Source of the DNA: an uncultured Lachnospiraceae bacterium
Lineage (GTDB): Bacteria; Bacillota; Clostridia; Lachnospirales; Lachnospiraceae
NCBI GenBank assembly: GCA_902783935.1
Contig: CACZTA010000377.1
Location: 1-10,670, forward strand
DNA length: 10,670 bases
Reading direction: 5' to 3'
The notes beneath the pieces are model-generated. The model saw nothing but the letters and a program-made list of their open reading frames with translations, ran no database searches and was not told where the DNA came from. Below, in pieces: positions 1 to 7,290 of the stretch. The position numbers and the translations under genes are program-made. Numbering within the stretch: position 1 is the first letter of the stretch; each line of letters starts with the position of its first letter.

Positions 1-1313
1 CGCCGGATCTCAGCCAGATCAGCTTCTGTTTCCGCAAGATCAATCGCCATAAGGACGGACTCAAGCTGCGCGAGATCTTCCTCTGTCTCTTCAATCTGCG
101 CCGTCATGGCCTCGGACGTCCGTTTCAGCTTATTATAGCGGGCAAAATACCGCTGTGCGTTTTCTGATGCGCTAAGCGTGGGGTCAAGCGCAATCGTGAC
201 CGGCTCGCCGGTGTAATAGCTGGTGCAGGTAAACGAACTTGCGCCCTCCGGCACAGAATATCCGTAGGTATTCAGCATTTCCCCGCAGATCCGGTATTTG
301 TCCCGCTTCTCCGTGCTCTGCATCTGCTTCTCCTGAAGCAGGAGCTTTTTCCGGGTCCGGTCGCACACAGTCGTGACGACATGGCGCAGGTCCGCGGATT
401 TCTGCTTCATGCGGGTGACTTTTTCCTTAGCTCCGTAATAAGCGCGGATCATGGAGCCCGAGTCGGGATACCGGACAGTCTCATACGGCTCATGCCCGTA
501 CATCGTATAAGGAAGGCTGCCGAATTCGACCGGTTCATCCTGAAGCATGACGACCGAAGGACTGAAACGGGCGTCCCTGATCCGGTCTGTCATCTTCTCA
601 AATGTACCCGCAAGAGTTTCTTTTTCCTCCGGGGAAAGATCTGTCCATCCCTTCCGCGGATCGATGCCGGCTTCAAAAAGAAGTTCTTCTGCGCGGGAGG
701 GAGAAATCCCTGTAAAGCTGCCGTACAGGCCTTTGACAAGATCCTGCTGCGTGCCGCTCATAATCTGGGAGAATTCATCCGCGGAAGCGCACGCCATCGG
801 GTCATGTCTTCCCGACTGGGACGGAATAAACCAGGTCCTTCCGGGCAGAACCTCACGCACGGAACTGACGCTTCGCGGAATTCTTTTGATACTGTCGATA
901 ATGACATCATTTTCATCCGTGAAAATGATGTTGCTGTACTTCCCCATTAGCTCGATAATCAGCTTCCTGCTGCAGAGGTCGCCCATCTCGTCCCTGTGCC
1001 TGACGGTCAGGATCACGATGCGCTCAAGGGACGGCTGCGTGATGTCAGTAATGACGCCGCCCTGGAGATGCTTCCTCAGAAGCATGCAGAAATTCGGCGC
1101 TGTCATGGGCGCCTCTTTTTTTGCTTCCGCGAGATAAAGAAGCGGCAGGGAAGCATTGGCACTCATACAGAGATAGTATTGTGCCTTCCGGTTTCTGACC
1201 TGCAGGAACAGCTCGTCTTTCTCGGGCTGGATAATCCGGGAAATGCTGCCGTCCATGATGGTACCCCGCAGGTCAGAGACAATATTTGCTGTTGTAATGC
1301 CATCAAAAGCCAT
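1..1313 (-). CDS. rqcH: RqcH (Rqc2/NEMF/FbpA-family ribosome quality control factor), 3' end cut by window edge
   Basis: RqcH binds 50S subunits carrying a stalled peptidyl-tRNA and recruits tRNA-Ala to add a C-terminal alanine tail that marks the chain for degradation. The frame is open from the ATG at 1313 to base 1, giving 437 codons of a family of about 570 residues, so the C-terminal NFACT-R part is off the window. The N-terminus MAFDGITTANIV is the family hallmark. NFACT-N continues with FCMLLRKHLQGG (residues 75-86) and an acidic-Arg pair E97-R98, where Bacillus subtilis RqcH has D97-R98. A helix-hairpin-helix-like stretch lies near 200-218, a charged coiled coil from about 291 to 341, and the conserved block LDPTLSASENAQRYF near 377-391. 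It begins 12 nt after the leuS stop with only a weak ribosome binding site, so translation probably depends on leuS. Older annotations call it fibronectin-binding protein. Family assignment is secure; the function is from homologues. Confidence 0.95.
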   Translation of the reverse strand, partial: MAFDGITTANIVSDLRGTIMDGSISRIIQPEKDELFLQVRNRKAQYYLCMSANASLPLLYLAEAKKEAPMTAPNFCMLLRKHLQGGVITDITQPSLERIVILTVRHRDEMGDLCSRKLIIELMGKYSNIIFTDENDVIIDSIKRIPRSVSSVREVLPGRTWFIPSQSGRHDPMACASADEFSQIMSGTQQDLVKGLYGSFTGISPSRAEELLFEAGIDPRKGWTDLSPEEKETLAGTFEKMTDRIRDARFSPSVVMLQDEPVEFGSLPYTMYGHEPYETVRYPDSGSMIRAYYGAKEKVTRMKQKSADLRHVVTTVCDRTRKKLLLQEKQMQSTEKRDKYRICGEMLNTYGYSVPEGASSFTCTSYYTGEPVTIALDPTLSASENAQRYFARYNKLKRTSEAMTAQIEETEEDLAQLESVLMAIDLAETEADLAEIR

Positions 1314-1325
1314 AGGATCTGTCTT

Positions 1326-3749
1326 TTATTTGCGAATGACGAAATTAATGATCTTGCCGGGCACGAGGATCTCTTTTATGACGGTCATTCCTGCCAGGCG
1401 GTCGGCGACGGCCTTTCTGCCCGCCTCAAGGACATCATCTCTCGCTGCATTGACGCTGACGGAGATAACAGCCTTCGTTTTGCCGTTCAGCTGCACCGGG
1501 ATTTCGACGACTTCATCGGCAGCGAGTTCTTCGTCGGCAACCGGCCAGGCTTCATGGAAGACAGAATCCGTATGCCCGAGACGCTCCCAGAGTTCTTCGG
1601 CGAGATGCGGTGCGAACGGGGCCAGGAGCGTGACGTACGTGCCGATCGTCTCCAGATCGACGCCGCCGTATTCCTGGACCATCTTCTGCATCTGGTTATT
1701 GTATTCCATGAATTTCGAGACAGCCGTATTAAGCGCAAACTGGTCGAGTCGCATCGTGATGTCGGAGATCAGTTTGTGGCGGAGACGGATCATCTCCGGA
1801 TTGGGGGCGACATTCTTTTCGATGCTTTCAGACGCGACATTCCAGAATTTGTTCAGGAAGCGGTTGACGCCGTCAATCCCGCGCTCGTCCCAGGCGGAAT
1901 CCTGCTGCGGCGGTCCGATAAACAGTTCGTAGATTCTCAGGGAATCACAGCCGTAATCGCGGACCATGTCATCGGGAGAGACGACATTTCCGAGGGATTT
2001 GCTCATCTTCACGCCCTTCGGTCCGAGGATCATACCCTGGTTAAACAGCCGGCGGAACGGCTCATCAAAGTCAACTGCACCGATATCATGCAGGAATTTT
2101 GTATAGAATCTCGAATACAGAAGATGAAGAACCGCATGCTCTACGCCGCCGATATACATATCAACCGGCAGATAGTAATCCGCTTTTTCGCGGCTCACAA
2201 GCTCCTTGTCATTGTGAACGTCGACATAGCGCAGGAAATACCAGGAAGACCCTGCCCACTGGGGCATGGTGTTCGTCTCACGCTTTGCCGGGCGTCCGCA
2301 GCACGGGCAGGTCGTATTTACCCACTCGTCGATCGCGGCAAGCGGAGATTCGCCCGTGTCAGTCGGCTGATAGGATTCCACATCGGGGAGGAGTACCGGG
2401 AGCTGTTCTTCCGGTACCGGCACCGCCCCGCATTCCGGGCAGTGGATAATCGGAATCGGTTCGCCCCAGTATCTCTGTCTCGAGAAGACCCAGTCGCGGA
2501 GTTTATAGTTGACGGTTTTCTTTCCGATTCCCTTCTTTTCGATGATGGCCGGGGCTTCCTCTTTCAGGACGGAGGATTCCATCCCGTTCCATTCACCGGA
2601 ATTGATCATGGTGCCGGACGCCTCTGTATAGGCTTCCTGCATATCCTCGATTTCGATCCCGTCTTTTGCGATGACCTGAATGATCGGCAGGTCGAATTTT
2701 TTTGCGAACGCGAAGTCGCGGTCGTCATGGGCGGGGACGCACATGATCGCGCCCGTGCCGTAATCCGCAAGGACATAGTCGGACAGCCAGACCGGAACCT
2801 TTTCTCCGTTCATCGGATTAATGGCATACGTTCCCGTGAAGACACCTGTCTTCTCTTTGTTCTGGACGCGGTCGACACTCGATTTGGCAGCTGCCATCGC
2901 GCAATATGCCTCGACGGCTTCTTTCTGTTCAGGAGCAGTGATCTTCGACACCAGTTCATGCTCCGGCGCAAGAACCATGAAAGTGGCGCCGAAAAGCGTA
3001 TCCGGACGTGTCGTATAGACATTGATTTTTTCATCCGTGCCCTCGACCGGGAAAAGAACTTCCGCACCATAGGAACGGCCGATCCAGTCTGTCTGCATCT
3101 TCTTGACCTTTTCGGGCCATTCAAGGCCGTCGAGACCCTCGAGCAGACGGTCCGCGTAAGCGGTGATCTTCAGCATCCACTGGCGGAGATTCTTTTTGGT
3201 CGTCTCACTGCCGCAGCGCTCGCACTTGCCGTCGGCGACTTCTTCGTTCGCCAGGACGGCTTTGCAGTGGGGGCACCAGTTCAGCGGCATCTCTTTTTCA
3301 TAGGCGAGGCCCTTTTTAAACATCTGGACAAAGATCCACTGGGTCCATCTGTAGAAAGCCGGATCTGTCGTATTCAGCTCCATATCCCAGTCGCGGATCG
3401 CCCCGATCTGGTCAATCTGGCGCTTGATATTCCTGATGTTGGCTTCCGTGGAAACGGAAGGGTGCTGGCCCGTCTGGATCGCATAGTTCTCGGCCGGCAG
3501 ACCGAAGGCATCCCATCCCATGGGGTGGATGACATAATGGCCTCCGTCCATCATTTTATATCTGGCCCATACGTCTGAGATAACATAACCTCTCCAGTGT
3601 CCGACATGGAGTCCGGCGCCGGAAGGATACGGGAACATATCAAGGCAGTAATACTTCGGTTTTTTTCCGTCATTGACATTGACGGGATTCTCTTCCCATC
3701 TTTTTCTCCACTTTGATTCGATTTCAATGTGATTATAGGGAGCTGACAT
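1326..3749 (-). CDS. leuS: Leucyl-tRNA synthetase
   Basis: Charges tRNA-Leu with leucine in the cytoplasm and hydrolyses misacylated products. The 807-residue protein is complete and of normal bacterial length. The class I HIGH box appears as HVGH at residues 48-51 and KMSKS at 581-585. A zinc-ribbon-like pair CPHC/CERC lies at 159-179, and further cysteine pairs at 437-440 and 481-484. The CP1 editing domain carries TTRPDTLFG (246-254) and AHDDRD (340-345), whose aspartates include the family's amino-acid-binding editing residue. WAGSSWYFLRY (498-508) and GGVEHAVLHLLYSRF are typical LeuRS core motifs, and the C-terminus ends in the usual small tRNA-binding domain. The ATG at 3749 follows CGAGGAGG at 3756-3763 and gives the family-typical N-terminus. 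It has its own strong promoter (separate entry) and no T-box leader. rqcH follows 12 nt downstream. Confidence 0.98.
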   Translation of the reverse strand: MSAPYNHIEIESKWRKRWEENPVNVNDGKKPKYYCLDMFPYPSGAGLHVGHWRGYVISDVWARYKMMDGGHYVIHPMGWDAFGLPAENYAIQTGQHPSVSTEANIRNIKRQIDQIGAIRDWDMELNTTDPAFYRWTQWIFVQMFKKGLAYEKEMPLNWCPHCKAVLANEEVADGKCERCGSETTKKNLRQWMLKITAYADRLLEGLDGLEWPEKVKKMQTDWIGRSYGAEVLFPVEGTDEKINVYTTRPDTLFGATFMVLAPEHELVSKITAPEQKEAVEAYCAMAAAKSSVDRVQNKEKTGVFTGTYAINPMNGEKVPVWLSDYVLADYGTGAIMCVPAHDDRDFAFAKKFDLPIIQVIAKDGIEIEDMQEAYTEASGTMINSGEWNGMESSVLKEEAPAIIEKKGIGKKTVNYKLRDWVFSRQRYWGEPIPIIHCPECGAVPVPEEQLPVLLPDVESYQPTDTGESPLAAIDEWVNTTCPCCGRPAKRETNTMPQWAGSSWYFLRYVDVHNDKELVSREKADYYLPVDMYIGGVEHAVLHLLYSRFYTKFLHDIGAVDFDEPFRRLFNQGMILGPKGVKMSKSLGNVVSPDDMVRDYGCDSLRIYELFIGPPQQDSAWDERGIDGVNRFLNKFWNVASESIEKNVAPNPEMIRLRHKLISDITMRLDQFALNTAVSKFMEYNNQMQKMVQEYGGVDLETIGTYVTLLAPFAPHLAEELWERLGHTDSVFHEAWPVADEELAADEVVEIPVQLNGKTKAVISVSVNAARDDVLEAGRKAVADRLAGMTVIKEILVPGKIINFVIRK

Positions 3750-3755
3750 CTGATG

Positions 3756-3818
3756 CCTCCTCGTGTTTTATTACGGTATTATCCGTTTTATTCTAGGTTG
3801 ACGGCAGGTATTTGTCAA
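3756..3818 (-). promoter_or_regulatory. Sigma-A-type promoter and ribosome binding site of leuS-rqcH
   Basis: On the minus strand the gap between pgeF and leuS reads TTGACA (3813-3818), 17 nt, TAGAAT (3790-3795), which is a perfect -35 box, ideal spacing and a 5/6 -10 box. Transcription would start near 3783, leaving a leader of about 34 nt that contains CGAGGAGG (3756-3763), 6 nt before the leuS ATG. The leader is too short for a T-box antiterminator. No convincing terminator separates pgeF from this promoter, so read-through from the upstream genes is also possible. Confidence 0.85.
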
Positions 3819-3832
3819 GAAAACCGGCATTT

Positions 3833-4669
3833 TCATGATTCCCCGCGGATCATGAGAAATGCGCCGAGGTTTCCCCGCCTTCCTTTTGTTGCCCTGTGGG
3901 AAAACAGCAGGTCCGGATTACATGCGGTGCAAAGGCCCGAGAGGGAAATCCGGCCGGCAGGAATGCCTGCCTCCACCATAATCCCCTTGTTCGCCCCCGC
4001 AAGGTCCAGCATGTATTTCCCGTTGTCTTCCGGGCGGACATAAGCGCTCGGAAACTGCTTCGCCACTTCATAGTCAACTTCATAGCAGTCCTGGCAGATG
4101 CACGGGCCGATTGCCGCGATCATATCCCGGGGGTCAGAGCCGAATTCGCGCCGCATAGCCTCTATGGTGACAAGTGCCATCCGGTTTGCCGTGCCCCTCC
4201 AGCCCGAGTGTGAAAGCCCGATGGCATGGCGGACCGGGTCTGCGAAATACAGCGGGACGCAGTCTGCATAGAAAGTTGCCAGGACGACGCCCGGTTCATC
4301 CGTGATCATCCCGTCGATATCCGTCCGGTCTTTTTCTCTCGTAATGCCGCGCCCCCTGTCCGCTTTTCCGACGCGCTCCACATTCGTCGTGTGCGTCTGG
4401 TCCGAGCACACGATATCTTCTGCGCGGAATGAGCAGGCGGCTGCAATCCTGCGGAAATTCTCCATGACATGCTCCCGGCAGTCCGGTTCCTGGGCAAAGC
4501 TCAGGTTCATGGAGGCGAGATGCCCGGTGCTGACGCCGCCGAATCTCGTGGAAAAGGCATTCATAAGCCAGCTTTCCCTGTCAAAAGAGGGAAAGGACAG
4601 CCACAGAACGTCATCACTTCTGTGAAATGTCATTCCCTCGCCGTGTTCACTGATAAAATTAATATCCAT
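3833..4669 (-). CDS. pgeF: PgeF/YfiH/LACC1-family protein (peptidoglycan editing factor, purine nucleoside phosphorylase-like)
   Basis: Member of the YfiH/YlmD (DUF152, Cu-oxidase_4) family. Homologues were first described as polyphenol oxidases, later as purine nucleoside phosphorylase/adenosine deaminase enzymes, and in Escherichia coli as a peptidoglycan editing factor. The exact role here is open. The 278-residue length is normal. Visible family motifs are FSTRFGGVS (39-47), DQTHTTNV (90-97), ADCVPLYF (135-142), LSHSGWRGT (152-160), IGPCI (187-191), CYEV (195-198) and LFSHR (255-259). The expected zinc ligands H93, C137 and H154 are all present, so the active site looks intact. The ATG at 4669 lies 17 nt after the yraN stop, behind a modest purine-rich GGAAAG. 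It is the last gene of the lepB-rbgA-rnhB-yraN-pgeF run, since leuS has its own promoter. Confidence 0.92.
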   Translation of the reverse strand: MDINFISEHGEGMTFHRSDDVLWLSFPSFDRESWLMNAFSTRFGGVSTGHLASMNLSFAQEPDCREHVMENFRRIAAACSFRAEDIVCSDQTHTTNVERVGKADRGRGITREKDRTDIDGMITDEPGVVLATFYADCVPLYFADPVRHAIGLSHSGWRGTANRMALVTIEAMRREFGSDPRDMIAAIGPCICQDCYEVDYEVAKQFPSAYVRPEDNGKYMLDLAGANKGIMVEAGIPAGRISLSGLCTACNPDLLFSHRATKGRRGNLGAFLMIRGES

Positions 4670-4686
4670 TTTCTTTCTTTCCGGTT

Positions 4687-5094
4687 TTATCTGATGCGTC
4701 TTCTTCCCGCAGAAGAAGATATATGAAATGCATCGCGGACCAGTTGAATGCCGCCGGGCGTGATCCCGACCACATCAAATCGCACGGGTGTCGTCTCCGG
4801 CATGCCGTTTTCCAGCAGATAATGCACCGCCGTCCGGAAGATCCGCTGCTGCTTTCTCCTGTTGACAGCTGCCAGGGGACCGCCGGCCCTGCTCTCATCC
4901 GCCCTGTATTTCACTTCCGTAAAGACCAGGTAGTCCGTAGGCTCTCCGTACGGCATGCGGACCTCTTCCCGGGCTACGATGTCGATTTCCCCAGTCCTGC
5001 ATCTGTAATTCCTTACAACTATGCGGAAACCGCAGCTGACCAGATAGTCACAGGCTGCCTGTTCATAATCCGCTCCGACCTGTCGTCTGTTCAT
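4687..5094 (-). CDS. yraN: YraN/UPF0102 family protein (endonuclease-like fold)
   Basis: Small protein of the UPF0102/YraN family, which has a restriction-endonuclease-like PD-(D/E)xK fold; its biological role is not established. The 135 residues are close to family length. The N-terminus RRQVGADYEQAACDYL matches the usual opening helix. The candidate metal-binding core is visible as GEIDIVA (E36, D38) and FTEVK (E60, K62), followed by GGPLAAVNRRKQ (71-82) and RFD (105-107), all typical of the family. The ATG at 5094 sits 6 nt after AGAGGG and 21 nt after the rnhB stop, so it belongs to the same transcript. The position directly downstream of rnhB is standard in Firmicutes. The C-terminal tail is serine- and arginine-rich and not informative. 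Confidence 0.93.
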   Translation of the reverse strand: MNRRQVGADYEQAACDYLVSCGFRIVVRNYRCRTGEIDIVAREEVRMPYGEPTDYLVFTEVKYRADESRAGGPLAAVNRRKQQRIFRTAVHYLLENGMPETTPVRFDVVGITPGGIQLVRDAFHISSSAGRRRIR

Positions 5095-5115
5095 CCGGAA
5101 CCCTCTTGGCGTATA

Positions 5116-5787
5116 TTAAAGGAAGTGACCGATAAAGCTTCTCCGGTGTATCGGGCATGGTCCGTATTTCTTCAGCGCGGCGATGTGCTCCGCCGTTCCG
5201 TACCCTTTATTTCTGGCAAACCCGTATTCCGGATAAACAGTGTCATATTCCTGCATCATCCTGTCCCTCGTCACTTTTGCGATAATGCTGGCGGCCGCGA
5301 TCGACACGCTGGAAGCATCCCCGTGAATAATCGGGCACTGGGGCAGTTCTGTTCCGGGAATCGTAACCGCGTCGTTCAGAAGAAAATCCGGGGCAGGATT
5401 CATGGATGAAATGGCTTTCCGCATGGCGGAATAGGTCGCCTGCAGGATATTGATGCCGTCAATCACTTCCGGCGGTTCGCAGGCGAGGCCGATGGAGACA
5501 GCTTCTCTCATAATGACTTCATACAGTTCATCTCTTTTTTTTGCCGACAGCTTCTTTGAATCATTCAGCCAGAGAATCCTGTGATCTGCCGGCAGTATGA
5601 CGGCGCATGCACAGACAGGGCCGGCCAGCGGGCCGCGCCCGACTTCATCTACACCGGCAAGAAGGCCCCTGTCGGCAAACTGCCGCTCATAAACCATCAT
5701 GCTCTCCGTCCTTGCGATTTCTTTTTCAAGACGGATGCGGGCTTTTTCTTCTTTCTCTCTCTGCTTCTTCAGCTGTGCCTCAGTCAT
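5116..5787 (-). CDS. rnhB: Ribonuclease HII
   Basis: Cuts the RNA strand of RNA/DNA hybrids and starts removal of single ribonucleotides misincorporated in DNA. The 223-residue protein has the intact DEDD metal site: D47 and E48 in AGVDEVGRGPLAGPV (44-58), D139 in LLNDAVTIPG, and D157 in HGDASS. The loop around DSKKLSAKKR (76-85) and SIAAASIIAKVTRDR (162-176) are further RNase HII hallmarks, as is NKGYGTAEH near 193. The first 35-40 residues form a Lys/Glu/Arg-rich helix ahead of the catalytic core, a common extension in Firmicutes. The ATG at 5787 overlaps the rbgA stop as ATGA, with only a weak GGTGG ahead, so translational coupling to rbgA is likely. No missing residue was seen. Confidence 0.97.
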   Translation of the reverse strand: MTEAQLKKQREKEEKARIRLEKEIARTESMMVYERQFADRGLLAGVDEVGRGPLAGPVCACAVILPADHRILWLNDSKKLSAKKRDELYEVIMREAVSIGLACEPPEVIDGINILQATYSAMRKAISSMNPAPDFLLNDAVTIPGTELPQCPIIHGDASSVSIAAASIIAKVTRDRMMQEYDTVYPEYGFARNKGYGTAEHIAALKKYGPCPIHRRSFIGHFL

Positions 5788-6638
5788 CGTTCATCCACCG
5801 TTTCAAGCGTTATGGGGCCGAGCCTGCCGGACCTGAAATCATCCAGGAGGGCAGCTGCCGCCTTTTCGTAATCAACCGCTCCTCCGGCTTTGAGACAGCC
5901 CCTCGCGCGTCCGATCTGCTCAAGTATCCCGGCTTCCGCCCCTGAAGGCATGGACCCGTACCGCTCCTGAAGGCGGGACGAATATGACGGATGCTGATTC
6001 AGGAAACGGATCAGGCCGCAGCTGAGTTCCGCGGTATCCAGCACCGTATCCGGTATGGACCCGATCCATGCGATCTTCTGTCCGGTTTCCTGATTTTCGA
6101 ACTTCGGCCAGAGAAGGCCCGGCGTATCCAGAAGCTGTACATCCCTGCTCATGCGGATCCACTGGCGTCCTTTTGTGACGCCGGGTTTATTTCCGGTTTT
6201 CAGCGAGGAAGACCCGGAGAACGAATTAATAAATGTGGATTTTCCGACATTCGGGATGCCGGCAGCCATCGCGCGGACCGGCCTGCCGGTAATTCCTTTT
6301 CTCCGGTCCCGCTCGATTTTTTCACGGCAGGCCTCACGGATGAGAGGCGTCAGGCTTTTCAGCGCGGCCCGGTTCCTGAGGTCACAGGCATAAGGAAGAA
6401 TCCCCTGTTCCCGGTAATAATCCAGCCACCTGGCGGTTTCTTTCCCGTCAGCAAGGTCCGTTTTTCCGAACAGGATGATCCGTGCCTTTCCCCGGGCCAG
6501 TCTGTCTATTTCAGGATTTCTTCCGGAAAAAGGAATGCGGGCGTCAATGATCTCAATCACGAGATCAATCAGCTTCATGTTTTCCTCTAGTTCCCGGATC
6601 GTCTTTGTCATATGTCCGGGAAACCACTGGTAGTCCAA
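5784..6638 (-). CDS. rbgA: RbgA (YlqF) ribosome-biogenesis GTPase, TTG start, atypical G4 motif
   Basis: Circularly permuted GTPase that acts late in 50S subunit assembly. In the 284 residues the motif order is G4-G5-G1-G2-G3, as expected. The N-terminus QWFPGHM contains H9, the residue reported as needed for GTP hydrolysis in the Bacillus subtilis protein. G1 is GIPNVGKS (127-134), G2 lies at KPGVTKG (151-157) with T155, and G3 is DTPG (171-174). The C-terminal ANTAR-like RNA-binding part ends the protein. The oddity is G4, which reads GKTD at 58-61 instead of NKxD: the guanine-contacting Asn is replaced by Gly, confirmed in the codons (TTC GGA AAA ACG GAC). The start is TTG at 6638, chosen because it follows a perfect AGGAGG by 6 nt and gives the family N-terminus. 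That ribosome binding site abuts the lepB stop. Confidence 0.95.
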   Translation of the reverse strand: MDYQWFPGHMTKTIRELEENMKLIDLVIEIIDARIPFSGRNPEIDRLARGKARIILFGKTDLADGKETARWLDYYREQGILPYACDLRNRAALKSLTPLIREACREKIERDRRKGITGRPVRAMAAGIPNVGKSTFINSFSGSSSLKTGNKPGVTKGRQWIRMSRDVQLLDTPGLLWPKFENQETGQKIAWIGSIPDTVLDTAELSCGLIRFLNQHPSYSSRLQERYGSMPSGAEAGILEQIGRARGCLKAGGAVDYEKAAAALLDDFRSGRLGPITLETVDER

Positions 6639-6644
6639 ACAGAA

Positions 6645-6650
6645 CCTCCT
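6645..6650 (-). promoter_or_regulatory. Ribosome binding site fixing the rbgA TTG start
   Basis: AGGAGG on the minus strand lies immediately downstream of the lepB TAA (6651-6653) and 6 nt before the TTG at 6636-6638. No ATG lies at a comparable distance in this frame, so the rare start is well supported. The arrangement ties rbgA initiation to ribosomes finishing lepB. Confidence 0.85.
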
Positions 6651-7226
6651 TTACCTGACAAAACCGGCTGACGTATACGGCCGGATCCGGAACCACACCT
6701 TGCCGATGATGTTTGTTTTCCTGATATTTCCGACATCGGCGAAACGGCTGTCCTCGCTGTTGTTGCGGTTATCTCCGAGCACAAAGTATTCATTGCTCCC
6801 GAGACGGACGCTGTTCTCGGCTATGCCGGGGTTGGTAATATTCGGAAACTCCCTGCTCTCAATGTAGGTTTTTCCGTTAATCAGAATCAGGCCGTCCCTG
6901 ATCTGGACAGTCTCGCCCGGCAGCCCGATCACCCGCTTTACATGGATGCCGCTGTCAAATGTACCGCTGCTTCTGTAGGCAATCACATCGCCCCGCCGGA
7001 CACCGGTCAGCGCGTAAGCCGCCCGGTTCACGAATACCTGGTTGCCGGCTTCAAGCGTCGGGCTCATCGCGCTTTCCTGCAGGATGACGGAACTGAACAG
7101 AAGAAATGCCGTAACCGCTGCGAGGAGCACGACAATAATCAGTTCAAAAATCACGCGCAGAAACCGCCTGCGCTTCTCTCTCCTGATTCTGCTCTTATAT
7201 TCTTTTGACTGAGTGGATTTTGCCAT
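6651..7226 (-). CDS. lepB: Signal peptidase I, S26 family, with alanine at the expected nucleophile position
   Basis: Type I signal peptidases cleave signal peptides from exported proteins at the outer face of the membrane. The 191-residue protein has a Lys/Arg-rich cytoplasmic N-terminus, one membrane segment at about 24-47 and an extracytoplasmic catalytic domain. It keeps the box containing the general-base lysine, HVKRVIGLPGE (K97), and the C-terminal box GDNRNNSEDSR (151-161). However, the nucleophile box usually written SMxPT reads ESAMSPT here (51-57). The residue directly before Met is A53 (codon GCG) and the nearest serine, S52, is one position too early. The protein may be inactive, shifted in nucleophile, or affected by a single-base error. 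The ATG at 7226 is chosen over an in-frame GTG at 7238 because GGGAG is correctly placed only for the ATG. Its location between rplS and rbgA is common in Clostridia. Confidence 0.9.
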   Translation of the reverse strand: MAKSTQSKEYKSRIRREKRRRFLRVIFELIIVVLLAAVTAFLLFSSVILQESAMSPTLEAGNQVFVNRAAYALTGVRRGDVIAYRSSGTFDSGIHVKRVIGLPGETVQIRDGLILINGKTYIESREFPNITNPGIAENSVRLGSNEYFVLGDNRNNSEDSRFADVGNIRKTNIIGKVWFRIRPYTSAGFVR

Positions 7227-7262
7227 TATAAAAAACACTCCCGGAAATGGACTGATGAATCC

Positions 7263-7281
7263 GGCATCTTAGGAAGATGCC
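7263..7281 (-). repeat. Perfect 8-bp hairpin upstream of lepB
   Basis: GGCATCTT and AAGATGCC are separated by the three bases CCT, forming a perfect 8-bp stem with a tight loop, 37 nt before the lepB ATG. No T-run follows on either strand, so it is not a normal terminator. It could stabilise the 5' end of a processed lepB transcript. Its role is unknown. Confidence 0.6.
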
Positions 7282-7290
7282 CTGAATGAA

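Noticed and set aside
381..3578. Very long plus-strand open frames opposite leuS and rqcH (189 and 860 codons, in one register with a single TAG between them)
   Set aside because: The register coincides codon-for-codon with leuS and rqcH, so stops on the plus strand arise only where those genes use TTA, CTA or TCA. Those codons are almost absent here, which explains the openness. The predicted proteins resemble no family, while the minus-strand genes are unambiguous.
3821..3836. GAAAA/TTTTC inverted repeat after pgeF as a terminator
   Set aside because: The stem is only 5 A-T-rich pairs with no GC core and no proper T-run beyond it.
7225..7230. Minus-strand TATAAT touching the lepB start codon
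   Set aside because: There is no -35 box 16-18 nt upstream, and transcription would begin inside the gene, leaving no ribosome binding site.
7227..7238. In-frame GTG at 7238 as the lepB start
   Set aside because: The only ribosome binding site (GGGAG) abuts the GTG but is suitably spaced for the ATG at 7226.
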